From Cyanobacteria bacterium FACHB-DQ100 (GTDB taxonomy: Bacteria > Cyanobacteriota > Cyanobacteriia > Leptolyngbyales > Leptolyngbyaceae), in NCBI GenBank assembly GCA_014695195.1, contig JACJNW010000037.1:62001-126000 (forward strand): a DNA stretch of 64,000 bases. Reading direction: 5' to 3'. Made by a program: the position numbers and the translations under genes. Shown in pieces: positions 9,440 to 18,804 of the stretch. The notes beneath the pieces were generated by a model that was given only the letters and a program-made list of their open reading frames with translations, did no database searches and was not told the origin of the DNA. Positions within the stretch are counted from its first letter, which is position 1; each line of letters opens with the position of its first letter.

Positions 9440-10018
9440 ATGGCATATCAGTGGTTTAAGGCATTTCACATTGTGGGAATCGTCTGCTGGTTTGCGGGAC
9501 TGTTTTATTTGCCCCGCCTGTTTGTCTATCACGCTGAAGCAAACGAGCAACCCGAACCCGCCCGCAGCATTCTCAAAAACCAATATCAAATCATGGAGAA
9601 GCGACTCTATCGCATCATCATGACCCCGGCATTGCTGCTCACAATCACAATGGCGATCGGGCTAATCTACACAGAACCCGATGTTCTCAAGCAGCCTTGG
9701 CTCCATATCAAGCTAGCGTGTGTCGCGCTTTTGATTGTTTACGATCATCTATGCTTGAGAATTATGAAACGCCTTGCTGCTGATACGTGCAAGATGACAG
9801 GGCAGCAGTTCCGCTGGTTTAATGAATTCCCCACCGTCTTGTTTGTTATCGTAGTCATGCTGGCGGTGTTTAAGAATGACATTCCCACCAGTACAACCGC
9901 TTGGGGCATTTTCGGCATGGTCGTGGCAATGGGAGCATTCATTCAGCTTTACGCCCGCAAGCGGCGCTTGGCGAGGGAACAACTTGCAGCAACCTCAACC
10001 TCAGAAGTTAGCGCATAA
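9440..10018 (+). CDS. hemJ: Protoporphyrinogen IX oxidase, HemJ family
   Basis: HemJ oxidises protoporphyrinogen IX to protoporphyrin IX, the last common step toward haem and chlorophyll, and is a membrane haem protein. The start at 9440 gives MAYQWFKAFHIVGIVCWFAG, with the conserved His in helix 1, then LFYLPRLFVYHAE, KRLYRIIMTPALLLT, WLHIKLACVALLIVYDH and RWFNEFPTVLFVIVVMLAVFK. Four to five membrane helices are predicted in 192 residues. An open extension upstream to 9299 is not family-like. A terminator hairpin follows at 10044. Confidence 0.93.
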   Translation: MAYQWFKAFHIVGIVCWFAGLFYLPRLFVYHAEANEQPEPARSILKNQYQIMEKRLYRIIMTPALLLTITMAIGLIYTEPDVLKQPWLHIKLACVALLIVYDHLCLRIMKRLAADTCKMTGQQFRWFNEFPTVLFVIVVMLAVFKNDIPTSTTAWGIFGMVVAMGAFIQLYARKRRLAREQLAATSTSEVSA

Positions 10019-10043
10019 ACCGCCAATTCAATCTGATTTCTAA

Positions 10044-10067
10044 GGCGTTCTGAAGAGCGTCTTTTTT
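10044..10067 (+). terminator. Terminator after hemJ
   Basis: GGCGTTC, a 4-base loop, GAGCGTC (two G-U pairs) and a run of six T, 26 bases after the hemJ stop. Confidence 0.7.
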
Positions 10068-10230
10068 ATTGTCAATTTGCCAGTAAAGCTGGACTGTAGG
10101 AAAATTTAAATAGTATTGATTATTCGCCAATCGGCAGATATGTTGCCAACAGGTGTGGCTGGAAGGAGGGCTTGCTGTGATGCGTAGAATTCAGCAAGGT
10201 ACTGTTTTTTCAAGTCAGGGAGAAAGCGAA

Positions 10231-10782
10231 ATGAATTTCAAAACTGTTTTATCCACGATCGTATCTTTTGGGATGGTGGCGCTGAGTAGTTTGCCTGCTT
10301 TGGCTAGAGATGTTGTGCTAAGAGCGGATTCTGCCAACTCTAGAGTGAGCCTACGATCGACTCCGAGTAACAATGCGCCCGCGCTTGCATCAGCGCCTTC
10401 GGGAAATCGAGTACAGGTCATCGTTCAGCGACCTGGAGCGAATGGAGTCACCTGGTATTACGTGCGGTCTTCTACAGGTGCGGAAGGCTGGATCGATGCA
10501 ATCTATACTCGTCCTGTCAATCGCGGCGGTTTAGGGTTCAATGACAGAACTGAGACTGATAGAAGTCGCCGCTATCTGATCCAGCAATACGAGGTCAGAC
10601 TCTTTTCCGAAAGATCGCAGGTCTTTCTGAATGTGTTCGATCGCAATAGAAATCGAACGGTCGCGAATGGGGTGCCCGTCAGCGTAATCAGCGGCAGGGA
10701 CGGTGTAACTTATACAGGTCGAAACGTGGTGCTGTTTGTTCATAACACCCGCGATGAAAAGACCATCACAATCACTCGGTAA
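10231..10782 (+). CDS. Secreted protein with bacterial SH3 domain
   Basis: The ATG at 10231 follows a purine-rich GGGAGAAAG site and opens a signal peptide (MNFKTVLSTIVSFGMVALSS, cleavage near ALA-RD). Next comes an SH3b domain of about 65 residues with the typical SRVSLRSTPSNNAPALASAPSG start and WYYVRSSTGAEGWI end, a fold that often binds peptidoglycan or cell-wall peptides. The C-terminal 80 residues form a separate small beta-rich region. The upstream open codons from 10153 are not needed. It ends at a strong bidirectional terminator shared with tatC. Confidence 0.8.
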   Translation: MNFKTVLSTIVSFGMVALSSLPALARDVVLRADSANSRVSLRSTPSNNAPALASAPSGNRVQVIVQRPGANGVTWYYVRSSTGAEGWIDAIYTRPVNRGGLGFNDRTETDRSRRYLIQQYEVRLFSERSQVFLNVFDRNRNRTVANGVPVSVISGRDGVTYTGRNVVLFVHNTRDEKTITITR

Positions 10783-10787
10783 TTAAG

Positions 10788-10821
10788 AAAGCGCGATCGC
10801 TGAATATGGCGATCGCGCTTT
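10788..10821. terminator. Bidirectional terminator built from HIP1-like arms
   Basis: AAAGCGCGATCGC and GCGATCGCGCTTT form a perfect 13-bp stem around TGAATATG. It sits between the convergent SH3 gene and tatC and has T runs on both strands. Confidence 0.9.
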
Positions 10822-10842
10822 TTCGTGTCAAAGAAATTGCGG

Positions 10843-11655
10843 CTACTTACCTAAAAGCTTGACGATTCCAATTCCACCGAAATACAACCCTAAAACTGCG
10901 CCACCTAATAGACTCTGAGTCAGAGGATCGGTGGATGGCGTGATGACGGCTCCAAGAATCGCAGAGCCAAGTAGGACATACTTCCAGCCGGATAGCATTG
11001 TTTTTGACGAGACAATGCCTAAGAATCCAAGCAAGGCTTGAACCACTGGGATTTGAAATGCTAAACCCGTGCTAAACATCAGCAGTAAAACGAACTCGAA
11101 ATAGCGATCGATCGACCAAGCCTGCTCAACCACTTCTGCACCGTAAGAGATGAAGAAGTTCAGCGCAGCGGGAATCAATAACGCATAAGAGAACGCTAAT
11201 CCTCCTAGAAACAGAACGCTTGATCCTAAAATCACAGGAGCTAGAAATCGCTTTTCTCGCCGCGTTAATCCAGGCAGCACAAACGCCACAATCTGATACA
11301 AAATCATAGGGGCTGCCAGCACTAATCCGCTGTAGCCTGCAACCTTCATCGAAACAAAGAAATACTCTCCGGGTGCAAGCTGAAGAAATTTCACGCCCAC
11401 AGCAGGCACTTCAAGAAATTGCACCAGAGGTCTGACATAGATAAAGCACCCGATGATGCAAACGACGATCGCAATCAACGAATAAAAAATCCGCTGCCGC
11501 AATTCCTCCAGGTGGTCGAACAGCGACATCTCAACATCATCAATGATATTGTCGTCATCTTCGAGCGTGGCGGGTTGCGCGGGAGCCAATTCACTAGGGG
11601 AATCGTCGGCAACGACTGGAGTAGAAGAGGTTTCGAGTTCCGAAGGAGCAGTCAT
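10843..11655 (-). CDS. tatC: Sec-independent protein translocase subunit TatC
   Basis: TatC is the core membrane receptor of the twin-arginine translocase, exporting folded proteins across thylakoid and plasma membranes. Motifs are [18 protein letters not shown] before helix 1, [37 protein letters not shown], and [15 protein letters not shown], with six predicted helices. The acidic first 40 residues ([20 protein letters not shown]) are longer than in many homologues, and a start at the internal Met before SLFDHLEEL (about residue 43) cannot be excluded. The length of 270 residues fits cyanobacterial members. Confidence 0.95.
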   Translation of the reverse strand: MTAPSELETSSTPVVADDSPSELAPAQPATLEDDDNIIDDVEMSLFDHLEELRQRIFYSLIAIVVCIIGCFIYVRPLVQFLEVPAVGVKFLQLAPGEYFFVSMKVAGYSGLVLAAPMILYQIVAFVLPGLTRREKRFLAPVILGSSVLFLGGLAFSYALLIPAALNFFISYGAEVVEQAWSIDRYFEFVLLLMFSTGLAFQIPVVQALLGFLGIVSSKTMLSGWKYVLLGSAILGAVITPSTDPLTQSLLGGAVLGLYFGGIGIVKLLGK

Positions 11656-11820
11656 GAATTGATGGCTTCTGTCCGATGGGCTGTAACCATTGTATCGAGG
11701 ACAGGCAACCCGACAAGCCCAAGCAACAGATTCGATCGCTTCATAAAGGTTTATCTAGCAATTTTCAGCAGATCCATAAGGAGATGAACGGTCTAGCACA
11801 ATCCCTCGCATTTGCTTAAG

Positions 11821-12738
11821 TTAACTTAGCAGACACGCCGCCGGAAAAAGCAAATATTCTAGGAAAAACAGTTTCCAAATAAATTGATAAAAGCGCGTCA
11901 CTTCTGCTTTATTTTGCAAATCAATTTTGTAACTCCGAAACCAAATTAAACATAATGCAATCAGGTGGCTGATTACCAGAAAGGGTGCGTTTACTCCGGG
12001 TAGAAAGAAGGCGATCGCAATGATCGATAAATAACATCCGGTTAAAACGGCTCGTGCCAAATTAAACACGGGTCGCTGTCCAAGTTTGAGCGTCAATGTC
12101 CGAATGTTGTACTGGCGATCGCCTTCAGTATCAGGCATATCTTTGAAGATGGCGATCGCGAACGTGAACACCAAAATAAATGCGGTTAATGCCCAAACTT
12201 TTGCGGGAATGGGAAAGCCTTGATTGAAATGGAGAAATAATCCTAGATTGACGATCGCGCCTCTGACCGTAAAGATGCAGAGCGAAGCCCAGAACGGAAA
12301 TCGCTTCAATCGCACCGGGGGCAACGAGTACAGTGTGCCGATCGCTAGACTCAATCCCACCATTCCAAGCAGGTAAGAACTTTGAGTGGCAGCGATCGCC
12401 ACGGCAAGCATTCCTGTTAAAAAGACGATCGTTTGTCCTTGTCGAGCCGAGAACTCACCCGAAGCAAGCGGCAGATGCGGCTTATTAATTTTGTCGATCG
12501 CAATATCTTCAAGCTGATTCAATCCAACGATGTAGATATTGCCACATAAACACGCAATTAAGGGGGCAAGCCAAGCAGTCGGTAGGAGTGGGCGATCGCT
12601 GCCGAGAACAATTAGATAAAGTCCAAGAACGCTCAGTGATGTTCCGATCACTGTATGAGGGCGGGAGAATTTCCAGAAAGCGTAGAGCCAGCGTTGAATG
12701 GGGTTAGCGTGCGGCGATCGGGGCGAAATTCGATTCAT
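11821..12738 (-). CDS. hpt: Homogentisate phytyltransferase
   Basis: This UbiA-family membrane prenyltransferase joins homogentisate to phytyl diphosphate, the committed step of tocopherol synthesis (VTE2 in plants, slr1736 type in Synechocystis). The first aspartate motif reads NQLEDIAIDKINKPHLPLASGE, and the second is KDMPDTEGDRQY. About eight membrane helices are predicted in 305 residues. It lies 53 bases downstream of the methyltransferase gene on the same strand, so the two tocopherol genes likely form an operon. Homologues acting on other aromatic acceptors exist, but the NKPHLPLASGE phrase and the neighbour support this call. Confidence 0.9.
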   Translation of the reverse strand: MNRISPRSPHANPIQRWLYAFWKFSRPHTVIGTSLSVLGLYLIVLGSDRPLLPTAWLAPLIACLCGNIYIVGLNQLEDIAIDKINKPHLPLASGEFSARQGQTIVFLTGMLAVAIAATQSSYLLGMVGLSLAIGTLYSLPPVRLKRFPFWASLCIFTVRGAIVNLGLFLHFNQGFPIPAKVWALTAFILVFTFAIAIFKDMPDTEGDRQYNIRTLTLKLGQRPVFNLARAVLTGCYLSIIAIAFFLPGVNAPFLVISHLIALCLIWFRSYKIDLQNKAEVTRFYQFIWKLFFLEYLLFPAACLLS

Positions 12739-12790
12739 GGATGTCCTAGAGTCCTGATTTTCCTACCGTACCTGGTTTTAGTCTTTTGCT

Positions 12791-13630
12791 CTAGGCTTTC
12801 GTGCCGCAGAGTAAGCCAAACTTAATTAACCCACGCTTGTATCCCTGCTGCATTGTTCCAAGTGACAGCGCGGCTTGAATCGTTGTCCACCCAGAGGTCA
12901 GCAAGCCAAAAATTGCGGAGGGAGTGAAAGCCGAATCGATCACTACATCCCAAAACGGCGCAACGGCTCTTGACCAATCTGCGGTACGAATCTGTTGCAG
13001 TCCGACACCCTGCGCGATCGCTTCATATTCGGGGAGCGAAATCACATACGGCAAACAGTACACGCGATAAATCTCAGCCAGACGCTTTTGATCGTCCACG
13101 GTTAAAGGCACTTTATCCGTCGGGCGATGACACCAGGTTGCCATCACAAAAGTTCCGCCGGGTTTGAGAACGCGATAGCATTCCTGCAAAAATTTCACCT
13201 TGTCGGGCATATGCTCGCCACTTTCAAGTGACCAAACGAGATCAAAAGAATTGTCGGCAAAGGGCATATTGAGTGCATCTGCGACTTGGAACTGGGCGTT
13301 GAGATGAGTTGATCGTGCTCGATCGATTGCTCGATTCGCCTGCACTGGACTAAGCGTGATCCCCGTTGCGGTTGCACCAAATTTTTCTGCTAGAAACAGT
13401 GAACTTCCGCCGATCCCGCAGCCGACATCTAGAATCTGCTGTGCCTCAGTGACGTTTGCCCAGTTGAGCAACTCTTCGATGAGATCAATCTGGGCTTGTC
13501 TGCGCTCTTTTCGAGTTTTGCCATCTGCGCCGTAGTAGCCGTGGTGCATATGCTCGCCCCAGGTTTGCTCCCACAGTCCCGAAGACGCATCGTAGAATTG
13601 CTTGATTTGTTCAGATAGCGATGAAGTCAT
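12791..13630 (-). CDS. Gamma-tocopherol methyltransferase (VTE4-like)
   Basis: A SAM-dependent methyltransferase that methylates gamma- to alpha-tocopherol in the family it resembles. Visible features are the start SLSEQIKQFYDASSGLWEQTWGEHMHHGYY, the SAM loop ILDVGCGIGGSSLFLAEKFGA, GITLSPVQANRA, and FDLVWSLESGEHMPDK. The length is 279 residues with no plastid-type extension. It is the first gene of a likely two-gene tocopherol operon with the phytyltransferase. Related MPBQ or phytol-quinone methyltransferases share most motifs, so exact substrate preference is inferred. Confidence 0.85.
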   Translation of the reverse strand: MTSSLSEQIKQFYDASSGLWEQTWGEHMHHGYYGADGKTRKERRQAQIDLIEELLNWANVTEAQQILDVGCGIGGSSLFLAEKFGATATGITLSPVQANRAIDRARSTHLNAQFQVADALNMPFADNSFDLVWSLESGEHMPDKVKFLQECYRVLKPGGTFVMATWCHRPTDKVPLTVDDQKRLAEIYRVYCLPYVISLPEYEAIAQGVGLQQIRTADWSRAVAPFWDVVIDSAFTPSAIFGLLTSGWTTIQAALSLGTMQQGYKRGLIKFGLLCGTKA

Positions 13631-14145
13631 AAATCTGCTTAGGAAATGTATTTAATTTATCAAATCACTTCTAGAAATTACGAGCCGTTGGGCACTAAAA
13701 GGAAGATTTGATAATCAGAAGTTAACTAGGTAATAAAAACTACGGTTCCACGAAAAAGGCTCAAAGATCTATTGTTATGTCTAGGGGTTAATATCGTTGG
13801 ACGTAGTTTTATGAAGTTGTAAAGAAAAAGTTACCCTTCAGGGTGCTGTGCGGTGATTTCGGGGATCACTTTAATGGAAATATCTTCAGAAAAAAACAGA
13901 AATAACTGAACTAGATTTCTGCATAACTTGAAGAGTTCGGACGTATATATGGGTATGTTGAATCGTAAATCTAGATTATTAATTTACCCGACTTATTTCA
14001 CTCAATCTTTATCAAAGCTAGGATTATCTCCCTTCTAAAACTCACGGAAATCTCAGATTCGCTCTGTATCTAATAGTAAGAAAAGAGATCATTTCCTCAG
14101 CCTTGAAAAGAGCAAAACTCTCTTAATCTCTTTGGGAAGGTCATC
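13631..14145. other. 515-bp intergenic region between divergent genes
   Basis: This divergent spacer separates the tocopherol operon from the small nitrogenase-C-terminal-type gene. It must hold both promoters, but I see no clear hairpin, repeat or open frame. The sequence is AT rich around 13,880-14,000. Confidence 0.5.
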
Positions 14146-14457
14146 ATGTCTGAATCGCAATTTGCCTTTGATTTTCCACTTTCGTCGGCTGGTCAACCCC
14201 ACTCCAAACTTGACTTACTGAAGCCAATCCGCAGCTGGTTAGATTCCATTGAAATTCACGATCGCAAATCTGCTCATCTCGTCTGCAAACTGATCCCCGC
14301 ACAATGCCCGTTTGAGCGCGACATCAAACTCTTTGGACGCACGATCGCGCATATTCCGCCGATGTGCAAACTAAATCCGCTCTACGATCAGTTCGTGGGT
14401 CTGCGCTTCCGAGCATTGTGCTATCTGGTTGATGAATGCGGCGAAATGGTCGTTTAA
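14146..14457 (+). CDS. Mo-dependent nitrogenase C-terminal domain protein
   Basis: A 103-residue cytosolic protein of the family named after a C-terminal segment of Mo nitrogenase components in some annotations; it is widespread in cyanobacteria that do not fix nitrogen and its role is unknown. Characteristic stretches are LLKPIRSWLDSIEIHDRKSA, CKLIPAQCPFERDI and HIPPMCKLNPLYDQ, followed by LRFRALCYLVDECGE. It carries five cysteines. Its last four bases overlap the 3' end of the convergent cobW-type gene. Confidence 0.85.
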   Translation: MSESQFAFDFPLSSAGQPHSKLDLLKPIRSWLDSIEIHDRKSAHLVCKLIPAQCPFERDIKLFGRTIAHIPPMCKLNPLYDQFVGLRFRALCYLVDECGEMVV

Positions 14458-15488
14458 GCAAACTGTGCCGCTAACCGATTGGAGTCGAGATCTTTGCCGA
14501 TAAAGACCAATCGAGTTTGTCGCAGTTCATCCGGTTTCCAAGGTCGATCGTAGAAATGCTCGAATCTTGAGCCAACCCCTTGAACAACTAATCGCATCGG
14601 TTTATCAGGAACCGCCACAAATCCCTTCACACGGTAGATTTCCTGCTCTTGAACCAGTTTTTCTAAGCGCGATCGCAGTTGATTCGGATCAAACGATCGA
14701 TCCAGGATCAGATGCGTCGATTGAATTTCATCATCGTGATCGTGTTCTTCTTCGCTGTCGTGATGGCTTGGACGAGCGGCTAAGTTCTCTTCAACTGCCG
14801 CATTGAACCCAAGCAGCAAACTTGGATCGAGTTCGCGATCGTTCCGCCCATTTTCGACGATTTTCACGGCTCTGGGAAGTTCTTGTTCGACGAGCGATCG
14901 GACTTGCTCTTGCGCTTCCATATCGACGAGATCGGTTTTATTCAAAATCACCAGATCCGCACAGGCAAGCTGATCTTCAAACAGTTCTTGCAGTGGGGTT
15001 TCGTGATCGAGATTGGGATCAGCTTGTCGTTGGGCTTCAACGGCTTGCAGATCAGCCGCAAGAGTGCCTGTGGAAACAGCTTCGCAATCGACAACGGTAA
15101 TCACACCATCAACGGTTGCTGCATTGCGAATCTCATGCCAGCGGAATGCTTTGATTAATGGTTTCGGCAATGCTAAACCAGAAGTTTCGATCAAAATGCA
15201 ATCTAAGCTGTCTCGACGCTTGAGTAACTCCAACATCGTCGGAAGAAATTCTTCTTGGACGGTGCAGCAGAGACAGCCGTTGGTGAGTTCAACAATGTTG
15301 CTGGTTTCGTCTTCGGGGCAAACTTCGCAGGATTTTAGGAGTTCTCCATCGATCCCCAGTTCTCCAAATTCATTGACCAATACTGCAATTCGCCGACCTT
15401 GATTGTTTTGTAGCAAATGACGAATGAGGGTTGTTTTTCCACTGCCTAAAAAGCCAGTAATGACCGTAACCGGAATCTTTGCAGCCAT
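14454..15488 (-). CDS. CobW/COG0523-family GTP-binding metallochaperone
   Basis: A G3E-family GTPase thought to insert or supply metal ions to target proteins. The G1 loop is VTGFLGSGKTTLIRHLL, the metal-binding CxCC motif appears as NGCLCCTVQEE, and the NKTD guanine-specificity motif reads LVILNKTDLVD. A His/Asp/Glu-rich loop (SHHDSEEEHDHDDE, about residues 240-255) may bind zinc. The C-terminal CobW_C domain ends with LVFIGKDLDSNRL. It is the next gene downstream of heme oxygenase on the same strand, 170 bases apart. Metal and client are unknown. Confidence 0.9.
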   Translation of the reverse strand: MAAKIPVTVITGFLGSGKTTLIRHLLQNNQGRRIAVLVNEFGELGIDGELLKSCEVCPEDETSNIVELTNGCLCCTVQEEFLPTMLELLKRRDSLDCILIETSGLALPKPLIKAFRWHEIRNAATVDGVITVVDCEAVSTGTLAADLQAVEAQRQADPNLDHETPLQELFEDQLACADLVILNKTDLVDMEAQEQVRSLVEQELPRAVKIVENGRNDRELDPSLLLGFNAAVEENLAARPSHHDSEEEHDHDDEIQSTHLILDRSFDPNQLRSRLEKLVQEQEIYRVKGFVAVPDKPMRLVVQGVGSRFEHFYDRPWKPDELRQTRLVFIGKDLDSNRLAAQFA

Positions 15489-15658
15489 AGTTTATTTAAG
15501 TCCGTTGCCTTCAGTTCATGCGGCGCGTGTCCGCGAGTATCAATATTCGATCGAATCGAACCGTCGCCGATCGTACCAATTCCAAACAACGAATCCTGGA
15601 AACTCGATGATTTTCTTCACCGTAGCCTCCAGGATTCAACCGATTGAGAAGCAAATTT

Positions 15659-16378
15659 CTAATTTTCTGCCGTTGCCAGTTCGGTGCTACCCCGTCCGCG
15701 TCTGCGGGTGAGAGCATTAAACAAAGCAAGTCCGATCGCTTTAATCAAGTTGCCTTCTAGCTCTTTGAACATTTCCATGTTCATGCCAAACGCATCGTTC
15801 GCTTCTTCAACAATTCGATCAGCCATCGCATCGTCGATCGCCATCGAATCGAGCCGAGCGCGATACTCTTTCTTGAAGGCTTTCTCGTCGGAGATGTGTT
15901 TGAACTCATAGAAGTTCGTGCCTTCTCCTTCAGTCAAATTCATGCCGTTTTGGGCAATCTTCTTGAGAATTTGACCGCCGGATAGGTCACCAATGTAGCG
16001 GGTGTAAGAGTGAGCAATCAGGAGTTCAGGATTGCTGCTGCCAACTTGGTGAATTCGTGCAACGTAGGATTGAGTCGCTCTCGAAGGAGCAACTTGCTCA
16101 CGCCAGTTTTTGCCAAAATAATAAGCTAAATCTTGCTCTAGCGCTTCTTTACGTTCGAGTTCGGGGAAGTACACCTTTGACAAGATTGCATGGTCTTTGT
16201 GGCGGCGCATTTCCTCTTCCATTGCCGAATAAACAAAGTAAAAGTTTGCAACGAGCTTACGGTAGGACTCCTTTTCTACCGTTCCTTTTAGAAAACACGC
16301 GATGAAGCCTGTGTTCTCCGCCATTGTGTGAGCTTTCTTGGTTCCTTCGCGAAGTTTTGTTGCTAAATTGCTGCTCAT
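15659..16378 (-). CDS. ho1: Biliverdin-producing heme oxygenase
   Basis: Heme oxygenase cleaves haem to biliverdin IX-alpha, CO and Fe(II) using ferredoxin, the entry step to phycobilins. The N terminus MSSNLATKLREGTKKAHTMAEN contains the proximal-histidine motif, and the distal helix reads HSYTRYIGDLSGGQILKKIAQ. The 239-residue length matches cyanobacterial HO1. Haem supply by hemJ, also in this window, feeds the same pathway. No specific regulatory site is seen in the 250-bp upstream spacer. Confidence 0.96.
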   Translation of the reverse strand: MSSNLATKLREGTKKAHTMAENTGFIACFLKGTVEKESYRKLVANFYFVYSAMEEEMRRHKDHAILSKVYFPELERKEALEQDLAYYFGKNWREQVAPSRATQSYVARIHQVGSSNPELLIAHSYTRYIGDLSGGQILKKIAQNGMNLTEGEGTNFYEFKHISDEKAFKKEYRARLDSMAIDDAMADRIVEEANDAFGMNMEMFKELEGNLIKAIGLALFNALTRRRGRGSTELATAEN

Positions 16379-16630
16379 TCTAAACTTCCCAACACTGTAA
16401 ATTTAAGTGATTCGCTGGCGTTTGATGTTCGCTTGTGATCCCAAACCTTAGATTAAGTTCCTGAATCCAGTGCCCTTCAAAGCTTTGAACCCGGAATCGT
16501 ACCCTAAATGCCAGAATCACCCTGTTGCGTTATTTACTAAGGTATGTCGAATTGATGAACGTTTTTATTACAAATTCTTACACAGGGCAGATGCTACATC
16601 GATTTTCAACCTTTTAACTTTCTCTAACTC

Positions 16631-17245
16631 ATGCTGCAACAGGCTCTTACTTGGATTCAGAATTTTGGCGCGTTAGGTACGATCGTATTCATGGCTCTCT
16701 ATGTTCTCGCTGCCGTTCTTTTCATTCCCGGAACGATTCTAACGCTCGGAGCGGGAGCCGTGTTTGGGGTGGTGTGGGGATCGATTTATGTGTTCGTTGG
16801 AGCGTCTTGCGGGGCGATCGCGGCGTTCTTGATTGGACGCTATTTGGCGCGGGGTTGGGTGACACAACGAATTGAAGGAAACCCAAAATTCAAAGCGATC
16901 GACGAGGCGGTGGCGGCATCGGGATTAAAAATCGTGATTTTGACTCGGTTATCGCCTGTGTTCCCGTTTACGTTGCTCAACTATGCGTTTGGAGTGACGC
17001 GGGTAACGCTGAGAGATTATGCGATCGGTTGTGTGGGCATGATTCCCGGCACTGTGATGTATGTGTATATCGGTTCGCTAGCGGGGAGTTTGGCAACGAT
17101 CGGTACAACGCAATTGAGCCAAGAAGCACAATCGATGCAATGGGCAATTCGCATCGTCGGGTTGATTGCTACAGTGATTGTATCGGTGTATGTAACGCGA
17201 ATTGCTCGAAAAGCATTGCAGGATAACGGTTTAGAACAGAATTAA
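16631..17245 (+). CDS. TVP38/TMEM64 (DedA-like) membrane protein
   Basis: A 204-residue integral membrane protein of the VTT/SNARE-associated fold. It shows FIPGTILTLGAGAVFGVVWG and the re-entrant-loop phrase LTRLSPVFPFTLLNYAFGVTRV, diagnostic for the family, and five to six helices. Relatives in eukaryotes scramble lipids, and bacterial DedA members take part in lipid-carrier recycling, but substrate here is unknown. Its stop lies 4 bases before the next gene, an FAD-dependent disulfide reductase. Such pairing recurs in cyanobacteria. Confidence 0.9.
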   Translation: MLQQALTWIQNFGALGTIVFMALYVLAAVLFIPGTILTLGAGAVFGVVWGSIYVFVGASCGAIAAFLIGRYLARGWVTQRIEGNPKFKAIDEAVAASGLKIVILTRLSPVFPFTLLNYAFGVTRVTLRDYAIGCVGMIPGTVMYVYIGSLAGSLATIGTTQLSQEAQSMQWAIRIVGLIATVIVSVYVTRIARKALQDNGLEQN

Positions 17246-17249
17246 TCAC

Positions 17250-18749
17250 ATGAAAAACTCACTCATTTCTCCGATCGATGTTCACAATGAATTGCTGGTT
17301 TCTCGCGTTCATCCGCTCGATTGGAGCAATCCACAACCTGCGGAACGGTATGACCTAATCGTAATTGGTGCGGGGACGGCGGGTTTAGTGGTTGCTGCAG
17401 GAGCGGCAGGATTAGGAATTGGGTTGAAAGTTGCCTTAATTGAGAAGCATCTCATGGGCGGCGATTGTCTCAATGTCGGCTGTGTGCCGTCGAAAACAAT
17501 GATTCGATCGTCTCGCGTGGTCGGAGAAATGCAGCAGGCGCGATCGTTCGGAGTGATGCCACCGGATCAAATTGAAGTCGATTTTGCAGCCGTGATGGAA
17601 CGGGTGCGGCGAGTGCGAGCGGAAATCAGCGAGAACGATTCAGCCCAACGATTTCAAGAACTTGGAGTTGATGTATTTCTGGGTGAAGGGAAATTTTTGG
17701 ATCGAGAGCAGATTGCGGTTGGCGATCAAATTCTTAGATTCAAAAAAGCTGTAATTGCTACGGGAGCGCGTGCCAGCCATCCCGATATTCCAGGATTGGC
17801 GGAAGCAGGATTTTTGACGAATGAAACGGTCTTTTCATTAACCGATCGCCCGAATCGATTAGCAATTATTGGCGGCGGTTCGATCGGCTGTGAAATGGCG
17901 CAAACTTTCCGACGTTTGGGATGTGAAGTCACGCTATTTCATAACAAAAATCGATTGCTCGATCGTGAAGATCCCGAAGCCGCAGAACTCCTACAGCAAG
18001 TGTTTCTAAAAGAGGGAATTCAGATTGTTTTTAATAGCTCGATCGATAAAGTTGAAAAAACTAATCAGGGAAAAGTCATTCACTTCAATTCACAGCAGAC
18101 TACGGTTGATGAAATATTAGTTGGAGCGGGTCGATCGCCCAACGTAGAGCGATTAAATCTAGATGCGGCTGGCGTTAATTACAACAAAAAAGGCGTGAAA
18201 GTGAATGATTATTTGCAGACTACAAACCCACGAATTTATGCAGCAGGTGATATTTGTATGGGCTGGAAATATACTCATGCAGCCGATGCCGCAGCGCGAA
18301 TTGTGATTAAAAATGCGTTCTTTTCACCGTTTGGATTAAGTCGATCGAAGCTCAGCAATTTAGTCATGCCCAGAGCTATTTACACTGATCCTGAAATTGC
18401 CCAAGTTGGACTGAGTGAAGCTCCAAACGCTGAAGTTATCAAGATTCCGTTAGAGCGAGTCGATCGCGCAATTGCAGATGAAGAAACCAACGGATTTGTC
18501 AAAATTTTGCACAAAAAAGGATCAGATCAAATTTTGGGAGCAACGATCGTCGCCCGTCACGCAGGCGAAATGATTAGCGAAATTACTTTGGCGATCGTCG
18601 GCAAACGCGGTTTAAACACCTTATCCAGCGTGATTCATCCTTATCCCACGCAAGCCGAAGCGATCAAAAAAGCCGCAGATGCTTATCGAAAAACCCTGCT
18701 TACGCCAAATAGTCAGAGACTTTTAGCATTCTTGACCAAACTTTCATAA
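17250..18749 (+). CDS. FAD-dependent pyridine nucleotide-disulfide oxidoreductase, mercuric reductase-like
   Basis: A 499-residue class I flavoprotein. The FAD loop is DLIVIGAGTAGLVVAAGAAG, the redox-active disulfide reads GGDCLNVGCVPSKTM, the NAD(P) loop is LAIIGGGSIGCEMAQTFRRLG, and the FAD-ribityl motif is IYAAGDICMG. The C-terminal dimerisation region has HPYPTQAEAIKKAADAY, with the catalytic His-Pro pair. It lacks the N-terminal HMA domain and the C-terminal Cys pair of true MerA, so mercury reduction is doubtful. It is probably translated together with the TVP38 gene 4 bases upstream. Confidence 0.88.
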   Translation: MKNSLISPIDVHNELLVSRVHPLDWSNPQPAERYDLIVIGAGTAGLVVAAGAAGLGIGLKVALIEKHLMGGDCLNVGCVPSKTMIRSSRVVGEMQQARSFGVMPPDQIEVDFAAVMERVRRVRAEISENDSAQRFQELGVDVFLGEGKFLDREQIAVGDQILRFKKAVIATGARASHPDIPGLAEAGFLTNETVFSLTDRPNRLAIIGGGSIGCEMAQTFRRLGCEVTLFHNKNRLLDREDPEAAELLQQVFLKEGIQIVFNSSIDKVEKTNQGKVIHFNSQQTTVDEILVGAGRSPNVERLNLDAAGVNYNKKGVKVNDYLQTTNPRIYAAGDICMGWKYTHAADAAARIVIKNAFFSPFGLSRSKLSNLVMPRAIYTDPEIAQVGLSEAPNAEVIKIPLERVDRAIADEETNGFVKILHKKGSDQILGATIVARHAGEMISEITLAIVGKRGLNTLSSVIHPYPTQAEAIKKAADAYRKTLLTPNSQRLLAFLTKLS

Positions 18750-18804
18750 TCAGTTGAATCTGGGTAAGTTTTGTTAAGCTGAGAGCGCCTTAACCCACAA
18801 CGAT

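Noticed and set aside
17250-18749. Mercuric reductase (merA)
   Set aside because: The HMA domain and the C-terminal vicinal cysteines are absent and no mer genes are adjacent; called a generic disulfide reductase.
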